A DNA stretch of 64,000 bases, from contig NZ_CP113783.1 of the NCBI RefSeq assembly GCF_029542205.1, forward strand, positions 1,169,001 to 1,233,000. The letters run 5' to 3'. Below are positions 21,891 through 31,528 of the stretch, piece after piece (the stretch's first letter is position 1; every line of letters begins with the position of its first letter). The stretch comes from Pseudoxanthomonas sp. SE1. GTDB lineage: Bacteria > Pseudomonadota > Gammaproteobacteria > Xanthomonadales > Xanthomonadaceae. The notes under the pieces were generated by a model. It had not been told where the DNA came from. It worked only from the letters and a program-made list of their open reading frames with translations, and made no database searches. A program made the translations under genes and the position numbers.

Positions 21891-22015
21891 AGGAGCGACG
21901 TGAGTCGCGACCGCGCGTCATGCATGCACGGGAATCGACATCCTCCACGGAAAGCGAGCCGAGGTAGTGACAGATCGAGATCGGACGGTCTGCGGTCGCG
22001 ACTCACATCGCTCCT
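21891..22015. repeat. inverted pair of GTAG-type REP elements
   Basis: The left arm AGGAGCGACGTGAGTCGCGACCGC (core at 21891-21914) and its inverted partner at 21992-22015 match at 23 of 24 positions and are separated by 77 bases. Each arm also folds on itself (GCGAC...GTCGC). The same family occurs at 47900-48054 and, in a variant, at 60040. This agrees with the short palindromic elements known from Stenotrophomonas and Xanthomonas as GTAG REPs, moved by RAYT-type transposases; no such transposase is in the window. Confidence 0.85.
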
Positions 22016-22025
22016 ACGGAAAACA

Positions 22026-22050
22026 GAAGCCCGCCTTTTCGGCGGGCTTC
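22026..22050. terminator. bidirectional terminator between rlmH and the tonB-like gene
   Basis: Perfect ten-base stem GAAGCCCGCC (22026-22035) and GGCGGGCTTC (22041-22050), five-base loop, followed on plus by TTCGTT and on minus by TGTTTT. It can serve both the rlmH transcript and the converging tonB-like gene, whose stop is at 22070. Confidence 0.85.
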
Positions 22051-22069
22051 TTCGTTCATGTCCTCCGCA

Positions 22070-22735
22070 TCACTGCAGGCTGAAGGCGATCGGCACCAGC
22101 CCGTAGGCCTGCACCGCCTGCCCGTTCCGCATGGCGGGCTTGAAGCGCCAGGTCTTCAGCACGTGCTGGAGGGCCGACCTGTCCAGATTGCGGTTGCCGC
22201 TGCTGCTCTCGATGGTCACGTCGAGGGGTGTGCCATCCACATCCACCAGCACGCGCAGGACCACGGTGCCCTGCACGCCGCTGCGCAGCTCGCTGATCGG
22301 ATAGCGCGGAGAGGACGCGCGGACGTACTCCAGTGTGGCGGAGGCGAGAGGACCCTGGCCGACCGTCGGGCCGGAGACCTCGGTTGTGTCGGCCACGGAG
22401 GTTTCGATCACGGCTTCACTGCCGCCATCGACGATGACAGGCGTCTCGACCGACGGAGTGATAGTGGCAGGCCTCGGGGTCGTGACCGGTCGCGGCTCAA
22501 CCGGCTTCGTGACCCGCTTCTCCTCCACGATCGGGACAACCACGGGCGTGGTCTCTTCCTTTTCGATCCAGCGGACAACGGGCTTCGGCTCGATGGCTGC
22601 CGTTATGGTCGGCGCCGCCATCGGCATCAGCAGCATGAGCAGGGCGACGGCATGGACCGCGATGGCGGCAGCGATGGCCGCGACGCGGCCGAATTCTATG
22701 CGGGTGTCGGAACCGTGGGGTAATGCGCGAACCAT
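22070..22735 (-). CDS. TonB-like energy transducer
   Basis: 221 residues. A single N-terminal membrane segment (VAAIAAAIAVHAVALLMLLMPM, about 19-40), a proline/valine/lysine-rich linker with many Pro-Val and Glu-Lys pairs (about 48-115), and a C-terminal TonB domain (PRYPISELRSGVQGTVVLRVLVDVDGTP, then LDRSALQHVLKTWRFKPAM). It should couple the proton motive force, with ExbBD partners encoded elsewhere, to outer membrane receptors. No exbB or exbD is adjacent. The ATG at 22735 has an excellent AGGAGGT site eight bases upstream. Confidence 0.92.
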   Translation of the reverse strand: MVRALPHGSDTRIEFGRVAAIAAAIAVHAVALLMLLMPMAAPTITAAIEPKPVVRWIEKEETTPVVVPIVEEKRVTKPVEPRPVTTPRPATITPSVETPVIVDGGSEAVIETSVADTTEVSGPTVGQGPLASATLEYVRASSPRYPISELRSGVQGTVVLRVLVDVDGTPLDVTIESSSGNRNLDRSALQHVLKTWRFKPAMRNGQAVQAYGLVPIAFSLQ

Positions 22736-22900
22736 GATCCACCTCCTGAGGGCTGTGAACGGAACAACGCTCGGTCGCGAGGAGTGGGGTTGCAACGTCC
22801 CGGCGCCGCACGTCCAGACTGTACTCCGGCGGATGGCGCATGCAAGAGGGGTGGGTCTTCGACCTTCGGCGTAGTCCGGTCATCCGGTCATCCAACGAAA

Positions 22901-22922
22901 ACGGCGCCCCGCAGGGCGCCGT
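22901..22922 (-). terminator. terminator after the SIMPL gene
   Basis: Perfect nine-base stem ACGGCGCCC/GGGCGCCGT with a four-base loop; on the minus strand it is followed by TTTTCGTT. It lies 20 bases past the stop of the SIMPL-domain gene and separates it from the tonB-like gene. Confidence 0.85.
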
Positions 22923-22942
22923 CGTCGGGAGCAGGCAAGGAC

Positions 22943-23689
22943 TTACTTGCCCAGTTCGAACACCACGTCCAGGTTGATCGAGACAGTGGTTTCGCCCGGC
23001 GAGACCGGGGGCGCTGCACCGGCGCGCTCGAAGGAGTCCGCCTTGGCCATCGCCATCATCGGCATCGGGCGGAAGCCGCCGTTGCCCTCGGAGATGCTGA
23101 CGATGCGGCGCACCTTCAGGCCCAGCGACTTGGCATAGGTTTCAGCACGGGCCTGGGCTTTCTTCAGCGCGGCCAGGCGCGCCTCGTCGTAGACCGGCTC
23201 CGGATTGTCGATCTCGAAGCTGGGGCCATTGATCTGGTTCGCGCCCACACCGGCCAGGGCGTCCAGCACCTTGCCCAGTTTGGCGATGTCGCGGACCTTG
23301 ATGCTGACGGTGTTGTTGGCCTGGTAGCCGGTGATCTTCGGTGCTTCGTTCTCGGCGTAGCGGTACTGCGGATTGAGACTGATGCCGCTGGTCTGTACAT
23401 CCTTGTCGGCGATCCCGGCGGCCTTGATCGCAGCCACGACCTTGGCCATCTGCTCGCTGTTCTGGCGCATGGCGGTGTTGCCATCGACGGCCTGGGTGAC
23501 AACGCCGGCGGAGAGCGTGGCGATGTCGGGAACGCGGGAGGCTTCGGCCTGCGCGGAGACGTTGAGCAGCGTGCCGTCGGCCGGGATGGCATAGGCCGGC
23601 GCAGTCTGGGCGGAAGTGGTCATGGCGGCAGTGGTTCCCAGTGACAGGGTGATGGCGAGCAGCAGCGGGCGAAGCAGGGGCAGACGCAT
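22943..23689 (-). CDS. SIMPL domain (DUF541) periplasmic protein
   Basis: 248 residues. Signal peptide (LLLAITLSLGTTAAMTTSAQ), then a SIMPL domain: LLNVSAQAEASRVPDIATLSAGVVTQ, TSGISLNPQYRY, GYQANNTVSIKVRD, AQARAETYAKSLGLKVRRIVSISE. Members of the family are periplasmic or outer membrane associated, some linked to oxidative stress or signalling; the exact role is unknown. The ATG at 23689 follows AAGGAG by six bases. Divergent from maf across about 160 bases. Confidence 0.92.
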   Translation of the reverse strand: MRLPLLRPLLLAITLSLGTTAAMTTSAQTAPAYAIPADGTLLNVSAQAEASRVPDIATLSAGVVTQAVDGNTAMRQNSEQMAKVVAAIKAAGIADKDVQTSGISLNPQYRYAENEAPKITGYQANNTVSIKVRDIAKLGKVLDALAGVGANQINGPSFEIDNPEPVYDEARLAALKKAQARAETYAKSLGLKVRRIVSISEGNGGFRPMPMMAMAKADSFERAGAAPPVSPGETTVSINLDVVFELGK

Positions 23690-23849
23690 GGGATCTCCTT
23701 TTCGTGATTCGGGTGGCGGACACCCGGTCGTCGTCGACGCGCAAGGGTGTTCACGATGACATGAACGGGCCGTGATGCGGCGCAGGGTTACGCCGTCCCG
23801 GCCGTCATCAGCGGTCATTCAGTCAGGCGCCGCGGGTTATTCTTCCGGG

Positions 23850-24446
23850 ATGCTCTACCTGGCTTCCCAATCCCCCCGCCGCGCCGAACTGCTGACCCGC
23901 CTGGGGCTCTCGTTCGGCCGCATCGACCTCGACATCCCCGAACACCGCCAGCCCGGCGAACCCGCCACGGAGTACGTGCGCCGGGTCGCCCGCGAGAAGG
24001 CGGGCGCCGGCCTGTTGAAGGTCATGGGCTCGCCCGGTGCCGTGGTGCTGGGCGCCGACACCGAGGTGATCCTGGACGATGAGGTCTTCGGCAAGCCCCT
24101 GGATGCCGCCGATGCCGCCGCCATGCTGCGCCGGCTGTCGGGCCGCACGCACCAGGCCGTGTCCGCGGTCTCGGTGGTCAGCGCCGCGCGCGAAGCACAG
24201 GCGCTCGTCGTCACCGACGTGAGTTTCGCCGAACTGGACGAAGACGACATCGCGGCCTACCTGGCCAGCGGCGAAGCCATGGGCAAGGCGGGTGCCTACG
24301 GGATCCAGGGGCGCGCCGAACAGTTCGTCACCCGCCTGGCCGGCAGCTACTCGGCGGTGATGGGCCTGCCGCTCCACGAAACCGCGAAGCTGTTGCGCGA
24401 GTTCGACATCCATCCATCGGCGCCTGTCGCCATCGCGTCAGCCTGA
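23850..24446 (+). CDS. maf: Maf family nucleoside triphosphate pyrophosphatase (YhdE type)
   Basis: 198 residues. [69 protein letters not shown] and [33 protein letters not shown] are the complete Maf signature. It hydrolyses non-canonical or damaged nucleotides; its position before rng matches E. coli yhdE, a dTTP/UTP pyrophosphatase. The ATG at 23850 begins the conserved sequence; upstream frame is non-coding. Twelve bases separate it from rng. Confidence 0.95.
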   Translation: MLYLASQSPRRAELLTRLGLSFGRIDLDIPEHRQPGEPATEYVRRVAREKAGAGLLKVMGSPGAVVLGADTEVILDDEVFGKPLDAADAAAMLRRLSGRTHQAVSAVSVVSAAREAQALVVTDVSFAELDEDDIAAYLASGEAMGKAGAYGIQGRAEQFVTRLAGSYSAVMGLPLHETAKLLREFDIHPSAPVAIASA

Positions 24447-24458
24447 GGGAAGGAAAGC

Positions 24459-25946
24459 ATGTCGGAAGAAATCCTGGTCAACGTCACCCCGCGCGAAACG
24501 CGCGTCGCGGTGATCGAAAACGGCATGCTGCAGGAACTGCACATCGAGCGCGGCTGGCGCCGGGGTGTGGTCGGCAACATCTACAAGGGCAAAGTGCAGC
24601 GGGTGATGCCCGGCATGCAGGCGGCCTTCGTCGAGGTCGGCCTGGACCGTGCGGCGTTCCTGCATGCCAACGACATCGTGCGCTCCTCGCCTGGCGCAGT
24701 GGTGGATGGCGAGGACGCCCCGCTGCCCGCGCCGCCGCCGGCACCGATCATGGATCTGCTGCGCGACGGGCAGGACATCGTCGTGCAGGTGGTGAAGGAT
24801 CCCATCGGCAGCAAGGGCGCGCGGCTCACCACGCAGATCAGCATTCCGTCGCGCTACCTGGTCCTGCTACCCCAGTCCAAGGTGATCGGCGTATCCGCGC
24901 GTATCGAGGACGATGCCGAGCGCCATCGCCTGAAGCAGGTGGTGACCGATCTCGCCGCCCAGCATGGTGGCCACGGGTACATCATCCGCACCAATGCGGA
25001 GGGCCAGCCGGCGGAAGCCCTGGCCGAGGACCTGGCGTATCTGTCGCGCGTCTGGAACATCGTCGAGAAGCGCGGCCGTGAGTTGCCGCCGTGCAGCATC
25101 CTGTACGAAGACCTGAGCCTGCCGCTGCGTGCCGTGCGCGACCTGATCCGCAAGGACGTGGAGAAGGTGAAGGTGGATTCGCGCGAGACCTACGAGCGCC
25201 TGCAGGCCTTCGTCGCCAAGTACATGCCGGTGCTCGCGGAGCGCATCGAGCTGTATACCGGCGAGCGCCCGATCTTCGACCTGTACGGCGTCGAAGACGA
25301 AATCGGCCGCGCGCTGGACAAGCAGGTGCCGCTGAAGTCCGGCGGCTACCTGGTGATCGACCAGACCGAGGCGATGACCACGGTCGACGTCAACACGGGC
25401 TCGTTCCTTGGCCAGCGCAACCTGGAAGAGACCGTCTACCGTACCAACCTCGAAGCCGCGCAGGCCGTCGCGCGCCAGCTGCGGCTGCGCAACCTGGGCG
25501 GCATCATCATCATCGACTTCATCGACATGGACGATCCCGAGCATCGCCGCCAGGTGCTGCGCACGCTTGAGAAGTCGCTGGCCAAGGACCATGCCAGGAC
25601 CACGGTGTACGAATTCTCGCCGCTGGGCCTGGTGGAGATGACGCGCAAGCGCACCGTGGAGAGCCTCGCGCGCCAGTTGTCCGAGCCCTGCCCGGAATGC
25701 AGCGGGCGTGGCGCCATCAAGACCGCCGAAACCGTCACCTACGAGATCTTCCGGGAGATCACCCGTGCGGTGCGCCAGTTCGAGGCCGCGCGTCTCCTGG
25801 TGATCGCCTCGCCGAAGGTCGTTGCCCGCATCACCGATGAGGAATCGTCGGCGGTGGCGGAACTGGAGGAATTCCTCGGCAAGTCGATCCGTTTCCAGGC
25901 GGACGAGCAGTACCTGCAGGAGCAGTTCGATGTCGTGTTGCTGTGA
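24459..25946 (+). CDS. rng: ribonuclease G
   Basis: 495 residues, close to E. coli RNase G (489). S1-like RNA-binding region at the N-terminus (GNIYKGKVQRVMPGMQAAFVEVG), magnesium-binding catalytic region DQTEAMTTVDVNTGSFLG, and zinc-link motif CPECSGRG. It processes the 5' end of 16S rRNA and degrades some mRNAs. The start has GAGGGAAGGAAAGC just upstream. It is in the maf-rng-yhdP-tldD order of E. coli. Confidence 0.97.
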   Translation: MSEEILVNVTPRETRVAVIENGMLQELHIERGWRRGVVGNIYKGKVQRVMPGMQAAFVEVGLDRAAFLHANDIVRSSPGAVVDGEDAPLPAPPPAPIMDLLRDGQDIVVQVVKDPIGSKGARLTTQISIPSRYLVLLPQSKVIGVSARIEDDAERHRLKQVVTDLAAQHGGHGYIIRTNAEGQPAEALAEDLAYLSRVWNIVEKRGRELPPCSILYEDLSLPLRAVRDLIRKDVEKVKVDSRETYERLQAFVAKYMPVLAERIELYTGERPIFDLYGVEDEIGRALDKQVPLKSGGYLVIDQTEAMTTVDVNTGSFLGQRNLEETVYRTNLEAAQAVARQLRLRNLGGIIIIDFIDMDDPEHRRQVLRTLEKSLAKDHARTTVYEFSPLGLVEMTRKRTVESLARQLSEPCPECSGRGAIKTAETVTYEIFREITRAVRQFEAARLLVIASPKVVARITDEESSAVAELEEFLGKSIRFQADEQYLQEQFDVVLL

Positions 25947-25949
25947 AGC

Positions 25950-26030
25950 CGTGATTCGTGATTCGTGGGGGATGATTCGCAGAGGCGAAGCGCGACTCGT
26001 GCCCTCGCCAGTCACTCACGACGAATCACG
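25950..26030. repeat. imperfect inverted repeat in the rng-yhdP gap
   Basis: CGTGATTCGT (25950-25959) is repeated inverted as ACGAATCACG (26021-26030), and ATTCGTG occurs as a direct repeat within the left arm (25954-25967). The arms are 61 bases apart and no T-run follows, so it is not a factor-independent terminator. It is AT-richer than the flanking genes and looks like a small intergenic repeat. Confidence 0.5.
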
Positions 26031-26054
26031 TCCCGCAGCGAGCACAGCGCGCTG

Positions 26055-29000
26055 ATGCCCACCCCGCTGCGCCGCCGCCTGCGCCTGGCTCGCCGCAGTG
26101 CCGTCTATGGCATCGCGGTGGTGCTGGTGTGCATGGCCGTGGTGCTCGGCATCGCCAGCCAGGTCCTGCCGTTGGCGGAGCGGCATCCCGATCGTATCGC
26201 GGCATGGCTGAGCGAGCGCGCCGGCCGGCCCGTCGCCTTCGATGCGGTGAAGACCCAATGGACGCGCCGCGGACCGCTGTTGCAGCTCGATGGGCTGCGC
26301 CTGGGTGAAGGCGATGCCGGCGTGCGCATCGGCCAGGCAGAAGTGCTGGTGTCGATGTACGGCGGACTGCTGCCGGGGCGCTCCTTCACCGAGTTGCGCC
26401 TGCGCGGCCTGGCGCTGACGCTGCAGCGGGAGGACGACGGACGCTGGTCGGTACGGGGCCTGCCCGGACAGCAGCAATCCACCGAGGATCCGCTGAAGAG
26501 CCTTGAAGGCCTGGGTGAACTGCAGGTCATCGACGGACGGCTTGCGATCATCGCGCCGTCGCTGGGATGGGATGTCCGGCTGCCCGAAATCGACCTGCGC
26601 CTGCGCGTGCAGGGCGACCGCGTGCGCGCAGGCACGCGCGCGTGGATACGCAAGGATGCGGCGCCACTGAACGTGGTGGTGGACTTCGATCGCAAGGCCG
26701 GCGATGGCCGTGCCTATCTCGACGTGGCCGCAGACGATATCGGAGCCTGGTCGCCATTGCTGCGTTACGCCGGCGTGGTGGCCGAGCGTGGCAATGGACG
26801 CGTGCAGGCCTGGACGGAACTGCGCCGGCATCGCGTGGTGATGGTGACGGCGGATGCCAACCTGCGCCAGGTGGGGCTGCGCGGCGCGCCGCTGCCTGCA
26901 TCGGCCGCACCGACGCGCATCGATTTCGAACAGATGCAAGGGCGCATGCGTTGGCGTCTGGTGGCCGGTGGCTGGCGATTCGACGCTCCGCGCCTGCGGG
27001 TGGGCACGGCGCCTGCGGTGCAGACGCTGGATGGCCTGGTACTGGCCGGCGGCGAGCGTTACGCGTTGCTGGCGGACCAGGTGGACGCGGCGCCCTTGTT
27101 CGCGGTGCTCGGGCTGAGCGACAAGGTCGATCCCGGCATGCGGCGCTGGCTGGTGCAGGCAAGGCCTGGCGCACGTCTCGCGCGGCTGACGCTGGCGGGG
27201 CGCAGGAACGGCCCGGTGCGCGTGGAAGGGCAGCTGCGCGACATCGCGTTCCGCCCGGTGGGCGATGCTCCCGGCATCCGCGGATTGGCGGGGGATTTCG
27301 ATGGCGACGATGCAGGGTTCCGTCTGCAGCTGGATCCGGACGCGACCATGCGCTTCGACTGGCCGAGCGGGTTCGAAGTGGTGCACGACGTACGCCTGGA
27401 AGGCGACGTGGTGGGTTGGCGCGAAGGCACGGGCTGGCGCGTCGGGACTTCGGCGTTGCACGTGCAGGGGACCGACTACGCTGCCGACGTGCGTGGCGGC
27501 ATGTGGTTCCAGGGCGATGGCACGCGACCGTGGATCGACATCGCGGCGGACCTGGCGGATGCGCCGGTGCCGGTGGCGAAAGGATTCTGGATCCACCACA
27601 AGATGCCCAAGACCGCAGTGGACTGGCTCAATGCCGCGCTGGTGGGAGGCACGGTGCGGGAAGGTCGCGCGATCGTCAGTGGCGATCTCGACGACTGGCC
27701 GTTCCTCCATCAGAACGGCAGGTTCGAAGCGGTCGCCCACATCGCCGATGGCCAGTTCAAGTTCCAGCCCGAGTGGCCGCAGCTGGACCAGGTCGATGCC
27801 GGGATCGCCTTCATCGGCAACGGATTCCAGCTGCAGGGGCGAGGGGCGCTGGCGGGTGTGACGATTCCGGCGTTCCAGGCCGGCATCGCCGATTTCCGCG
27901 ATGCCGACCTGAAGATCATCGCGCGCACCGAGACCGATGCGGGCAAGCTGCTCGCGCTGCTGCGGCAGAGTCCGCTGCACAAGACCTACGGCGACACGCT
28001 CGACCATCTGCAGGCCAAGGGCCCGGTGGCGGCGACGTTCGACCTGCTGCAACCGCTGCACGCGGGTGAGCAGTCGCGCAAGAAGCTGGCCGGCACGGTG
28101 GACCTGAAAGGTGCGCAGCTGGCCGAGAAACGCTGGGATCTCGTGTTCGATGACGTGCGTGGCAAGGCGCGCTACGACGATGGCGGGTTCGCCTCGGGTC
28201 CGCTGCAGGTCGTGCACGACGGGCAGGCCGGTGTGCTGGGCCTGCGTGCAGGCAGTGGCACGCGCGACCGCACGCAGGCGTTCGAAGCCGACCTGTCCGC
28301 GATGGTCGAAGCCGACCGCCTGCTGGACCGCGCGCCCGAGATGGCATGGCTGAAGCCTTACATGGACGGGCGTTCGCAATGGACGGTGGGCGTCAGGATC
28401 CCGCGCGTGGCGGCAGGCAAGACGGCTGCACCGACGCAGCTCGATCTGACTTCGGACCTGGTGGGTACGGCCATGACCCTGCCGGCGCCACTGCGCAAGT
28501 CTGCCGCCATGCCGCTGGCGACAACCGTGCGTGCGCCGTTGCCGATGGGCAGCGGACAGATCGACGTGGCCTTCGGCAAGGTGCTCGCGCTGCGCGCGCG
28601 CGCAAGCAATGGCCGGACCGGTGTGCGCGTGGTGCTGGGCAGCAACGAGGTGAAGGATGCGCCTCCTCCGTCCGGGCTGGTGGCCACCGGACATACCGGT
28701 ACGCTGGATGCGATGGAGTGGGTGGCGGTGGCGCGCGGCGGCAGTGGTGGAAGCGACAGCCTGCCCCTGCGCCATATCGACGTGACCGCGGAGCGGTTGC
28801 TCATGATCGGCGCCTCCTTCCCCGATACGCGCCTGCAGCTCGCCCCCGCGCAACAGGCGCTCGCGGTCTCGCTGGATGGTGAGGCCCTGTCCGGCGCGCT
28901 GCTGGTGCCGGATGCCAAGGGTGTGCCGATTGCCGGCAAGCTCGCTCGCGTCCATTGGCGCAAGGCGAGTGCGGGAAGCGTGGCGCGCGCTGATCCGGAC

Positions 29001-29888
29001 ATGCGCGCCGCCACGGACGACATCGACCCTGCTGCGATTCCTCCACTGTCGCTCGATATCGACGATCTGCGCTTCGGTGATGCGCGCCTGGGCGCCGCCA
29101 AGCTGCGGACGCAGCAACAGGCGGATGGCATGCATGTCGACCCGTTGCAGTTGCGCTCACCGGGGCAGCAGATCGATGTGCGCGGTCAGTGGACCGGTAC
29201 CGGTGCCGCGGCGCGGACGCACTTTGCCGTGGACGTGAAGAGCGAGAACTTCGGCGAACTGCTCGACGATCTGGGCCTGGGCGACCGTGTGCGCGGAGGC
29301 CATGGGCAGATCACCGCCGAGGCCGGCTGGCCGGGCAGTCCGGCGGGCTTCCAGTTGGCCGCGCTGGAAGGCAGCGTGAAGCTTGCCGCGCGCGATGGGC
29401 ACCTGCTTGAAGTCGAGCCGGGCGCGGGCCGCGTGCTGGGCCTGTTGAGCGTGGCGGAAGTACGTCGCCGCCTGATGCTCGATTTCAGCGACTTCTTCTC
29501 CAAGGGCTTTGCGTTCAACCGCGTCGACGGCGACATCCGCCTCACCGGCGGCATGGCGCGCAGCGACAACCTGCTGATCGACGGCCCCGCCGCCGAGATC
29601 CTGATCCGCGGCGACACCGACCTGCGGGCCGAACGGTTCGACCAGACCGTGGACGTGAAGCCGAAATCCGCCAACGTGCTCACCGCCGTGGGCGCGGTGG
29701 CGGGCGGGCCCATCGGCGCCGCCGTGGGTGCGGTGGCCAACGCCGTGCTGAAGAAGCCGCTGGCGGAAATGGGCGCCAAGACCTACCGCGTCACCGGCCC
29801 GTGGAAATCGCCCAAGGTCGAAGTGGTGGGGCGCGAGCAGTCGCGCGTCCGAAGCAACGACCGTACCGACAGCGCCGGCGCTCCCTGA
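26055..29888 (+). CDS. yhdP: YhdP family AsmA-like envelope protein
   Basis: 1277 residues, like E. coli YhdP (1266). One N-terminal membrane segment (AVYGIAVVLVCMAVVLGIAS, about 16-36), then a very long beta-rich periplasmic part with no catalytic motif; the C-terminal block LEGSVKLAARDGHLLEVEPGAGRVLGLLSV, DFSDFFSKGFAFNRVDGDIRLTGG and GPAAEILIRGDTDL is diagnostic. YhdP is one of the AsmA-like proteins that bridge the membranes and move phospholipids to the outer membrane. The ATG at 26055 starts the family sequence; the open frame reaches into the rng gap but that is the repeat. Upstream of tldD as in E. coli. Confidence 0.94.
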   Translation: MPTPLRRRLRLARRSAVYGIAVVLVCMAVVLGIASQVLPLAERHPDRIAAWLSERAGRPVAFDAVKTQWTRRGPLLQLDGLRLGEGDAGVRIGQAEVLVSMYGGLLPGRSFTELRLRGLALTLQREDDGRWSVRGLPGQQQSTEDPLKSLEGLGELQVIDGRLAIIAPSLGWDVRLPEIDLRLRVQGDRVRAGTRAWIRKDAAPLNVVVDFDRKAGDGRAYLDVAADDIGAWSPLLRYAGVVAERGNGRVQAWTELRRHRVVMVTADANLRQVGLRGAPLPASAAPTRIDFEQMQGRMRWRLVAGGWRFDAPRLRVGTAPAVQTLDGLVLAGGERYALLADQVDAAPLFAVLGLSDKVDPGMRRWLVQARPGARLARLTLAGRRNGPVRVEGQLRDIAFRPVGDAPGIRGLAGDFDGDDAGFRLQLDPDATMRFDWPSGFEVVHDVRLEGDVVGWREGTGWRVGTSALHVQGTDYAADVRGGMWFQGDGTRPWIDIAADLADAPVPVAKGFWIHHKMPKTAVDWLNAALVGGTVREGRAIVSGDLDDWPFLHQNGRFEAVAHIADGQFKFQPEWPQLDQVDAGIAFIGNGFQLQGRGALAGVTIPAFQAGIADFRDADLKIIARTETDAGKLLALLRQSPLHKTYGDTLDHLQAKGPVAATFDLLQPLHAGEQSRKKLAGTVDLKGAQLAEKRWDLVFDDVRGKARYDDGGFASGPLQVVHDGQAGVLGLRAGSGTRDRTQAFEADLSAMVEADRLLDRAPEMAWLKPYMDGRSQWTVGVRIPRVAAGKTAAPTQLDLTSDLVGTAMTLPAPLRKSAAMPLATTVRAPLPMGSGQIDVAFGKVLALRARASNGRTGVRVVLGSNEVKDAPPPSGLVATGHTGTLDAMEWVAVARGGSGGSDSLPLRHIDVTAERLLMIGASFPDTRLQLAPAQQALAVSLDGEALSGALLVPDAKGVPIAGKLARVHWRKASAGSVARADPDMRAATDDIDPAAIPPLSLDIDDLRFGDARLGAAKLRTQQQADGMHVDPLQLRSPGQQIDVRGQWTGTGAAARTHFAVDVKSENFGELLDDLGLGDRVRGGHGQITAEAGWPGSPAGFQLAALEGSVKLAARDGHLLEVEPGAGRVLGLLSVAEVRRRLMLDFSDFFSKGFAFNRVDGDIRLTGGMARSDNLLIDGPAAEILIRGDTDLRAERFDQTVDVKPKSANVLTAVGAVAGGPIGAAVGAVANAVLKKPLAEMGAKTYRVTGPWKSPKVEVVGREQSRVRSNDRTDSAGAP

Positions 29889-29942
29889 ACCCGCCGATCG
29901 GCGAGGGCGTCCTTGCCGGCAGCGCTTTTCGTCCCCATTGTG

Positions 29943-31391
29943 ATGACCATGACCCTGCCGATCACGCTCGCCGAAACCCGTCTCCTTCTGCCCGCAGGCC
30001 TGGACCCGTCCGGCCTGGATCGCGCCTTCGGCACCCTGCTGGGGCCGGGCATCGATTTCGGCGACCTGTATTTCCAGCATGCCCGCCGCGAGAGCTGGAC
30101 CGTCGAGGACGGCATCGTCAAGGACGGCGCGCATTCCATCGAACAGGGCGTCGGGGTGCGCGCGATCTCGGGCGAAAAGACCGGCTTCGCCTACTCCGAT
30201 GACATCAACGCACCGGCCCTGCTGGATGCGGCGAAGTCCGCGCGCGCGATCGCGCGCGATGGCGCTGCGCATTCACCACGCACGCTGGTGCGCAGTGGCG
30301 GCCGCGCGCTGTATGCCGGCGATGATCCCATCGATGCGATGGGCAATGATGCGAAGGTCGAGGCATTGCGTGCGGTGGACCGTTTCCTGCGCGCCGCCGA
30401 CCCGCGCGTGCAGCAGGTCACCGTCAGCCTGTCCGGCGGCATCGACACCGTGCTGGTCGCGCGCAGCGACGGCGTGCTGGCGTCCGACGTGCGTCCGCTG
30501 GTGCGCTTGAACGTGCAGGTGATCGTCGAGCAGAACGGACGCCGCGAATCCGGCTACGCCGGCATGGGCGGGCGTTACGGTTATGCAGAACTGTTTGCCG
30601 ACGGCAAGCCGGAAGACCTCGCGCGCGAGGCATTGCGACAGGCACTGGTGAACCTGGATGCCATCGACGCGCCCGCCGGCGTGATGCCGGTGGTGCTGGG
30701 CAGCGGCTGGCCGGGCGTGCTGCTGCACGAAGCGGTCGGGCATGGACTGGAAGGCGACTTCAACCGCAAGGGCACCAGCGTCTACGCGGGCCGCATCGGC
30801 CAGCAGGTCGCATCGAAGGGCGTCACCATCGTCGACGACGGCACGCTGCCGGGCCGTCGCGGCTCGCTGAACATCGATGACGAAGGCACGCCGACGAACT
30901 GCACCACGCTGATCGAGGACGGTGTGCTGGTGGGTTACATGCAGGACACCCACAACGCACGCCTGATGGGCGTGGCGCCCACCGGCAACGGCCGGCGCGA
31001 ATCGTTCGCACACCTGCCGATGCCGCGCATGACCAACACCTACATGCGGGCCGGGCAGGACGACCCGGAAGACATGATCCGTTCGGTGAAGAAGGGCCTG
31101 TATGCGGTCAACTTCGGCGGCGGCCAGGTCGACATCACCAGTGGCAAATATGTGTTCTCCGCCACCGAGGCCTATCTGATCGAGGATGGCCGCATCACGG
31201 CGCCGGTCAAGGGCGCCACGTTGATCGGCAACGGGCCGGAAACCATGCAGAAGGTGAAGATGGTCGGCCACGACCTGGCGCTGGACCAGGGTGTCGGCGT
31301 CTGCGGAAAGGATGGCCAGAGCGTGCCGGTGGGCGTGGGCCAGCCGTCATTGCTGATCGAAGGGTTGACGGTGGGTGGGACGAAGGCGTGA
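29943..31391 (+). CDS. tldD: metalloprotease TldD
   Basis: 482 residues (E. coli 481). Zinc-binding helix HEAVGH at 262-267 within [49 protein letters not shown] and MPRMTNTYM are conserved. TldD is the catalytic half of the TldD-PmbA (TldE) heterodimer that trims unfolded leader peptides, for example in microcin maturation and antitoxin turnover. The start is ATG at 29943, with a second in-frame ATG two codons on. Its partner pmbA lies 800 bases downstream beyond darP. Confidence 0.96.
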   Translation: MTMTLPITLAETRLLLPAGLDPSGLDRAFGTLLGPGIDFGDLYFQHARRESWTVEDGIVKDGAHSIEQGVGVRAISGEKTGFAYSDDINAPALLDAAKSARAIARDGAAHSPRTLVRSGGRALYAGDDPIDAMGNDAKVEALRAVDRFLRAADPRVQQVTVSLSGGIDTVLVARSDGVLASDVRPLVRLNVQVIVEQNGRRESGYAGMGGRYGYAELFADGKPEDLAREALRQALVNLDAIDAPAGVMPVVLGSGWPGVLLHEAVGHGLEGDFNRKGTSVYAGRIGQQVASKGVTIVDDGTLPGRRGSLNIDDEGTPTNCTTLIEDGVLVGYMQDTHNARLMGVAPTGNGRRESFAHLPMPRMTNTYMRAGQDDPEDMIRSVKKGLYAVNFGGGQVDITSGKYVFSATEAYLIEDGRITAPVKGATLIGNGPETMQKVKMVGHDLALDQGVGVCGKDGQSVPVGVGQPSLLIEGLTVGGTKA

Positions 31392-31407
31392 ACCGGTGGG
31401 CGCATGT

Positions 31408-31528
31408 CCTTCTCCCTTCGGGAGAAGGTGCTCGCAGGGCGGATGAGGGTACGGCGAAGTCCTTGATGCTCACGTCATACGGACTTCGCCGTACCCTCAC
31501 CCCAACCCCTCTCCCGAGGGGAGAGGGG
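31408..31528. repeat. composite palindromic intergenic repeat (three hairpins)
   Basis: Three perfect palindromes follow each other: a nine-base stem with a three-base loop (31408-31428, CCTTCTCCC type), a 19-base stem (31444-31462 with 31481-31499) with an 18-base loop, and a ten-base stem with a three-base loop (31506-31528, CCCCTCTCCC type). The first and third are themselves related and inverted, so the whole 121 bases form a nested palindrome. It ends directly at the stop codon of darP and fills the gap between converging tldD and darP. Similar CTCTCCC/GGGAGAG repeats are frequent in xanthomonad intergenic regions. It may also end both transcripts. Confidence 0.85.

Noticed and set aside
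22876..22891. Tandem CCGGTCAT CCGGTCAT upstream of the tonB-like gene
   Set aside because: Only two units of eight bases, next to a terminator; too short to call a repeat or binding site without more copies.
26016..29135. A 1039-codon minus-strand open frame opposite yhdP
   Set aside because: Antisense shadow of yhdP; low-complexity His/Arg composition, no ribosome site, no family.
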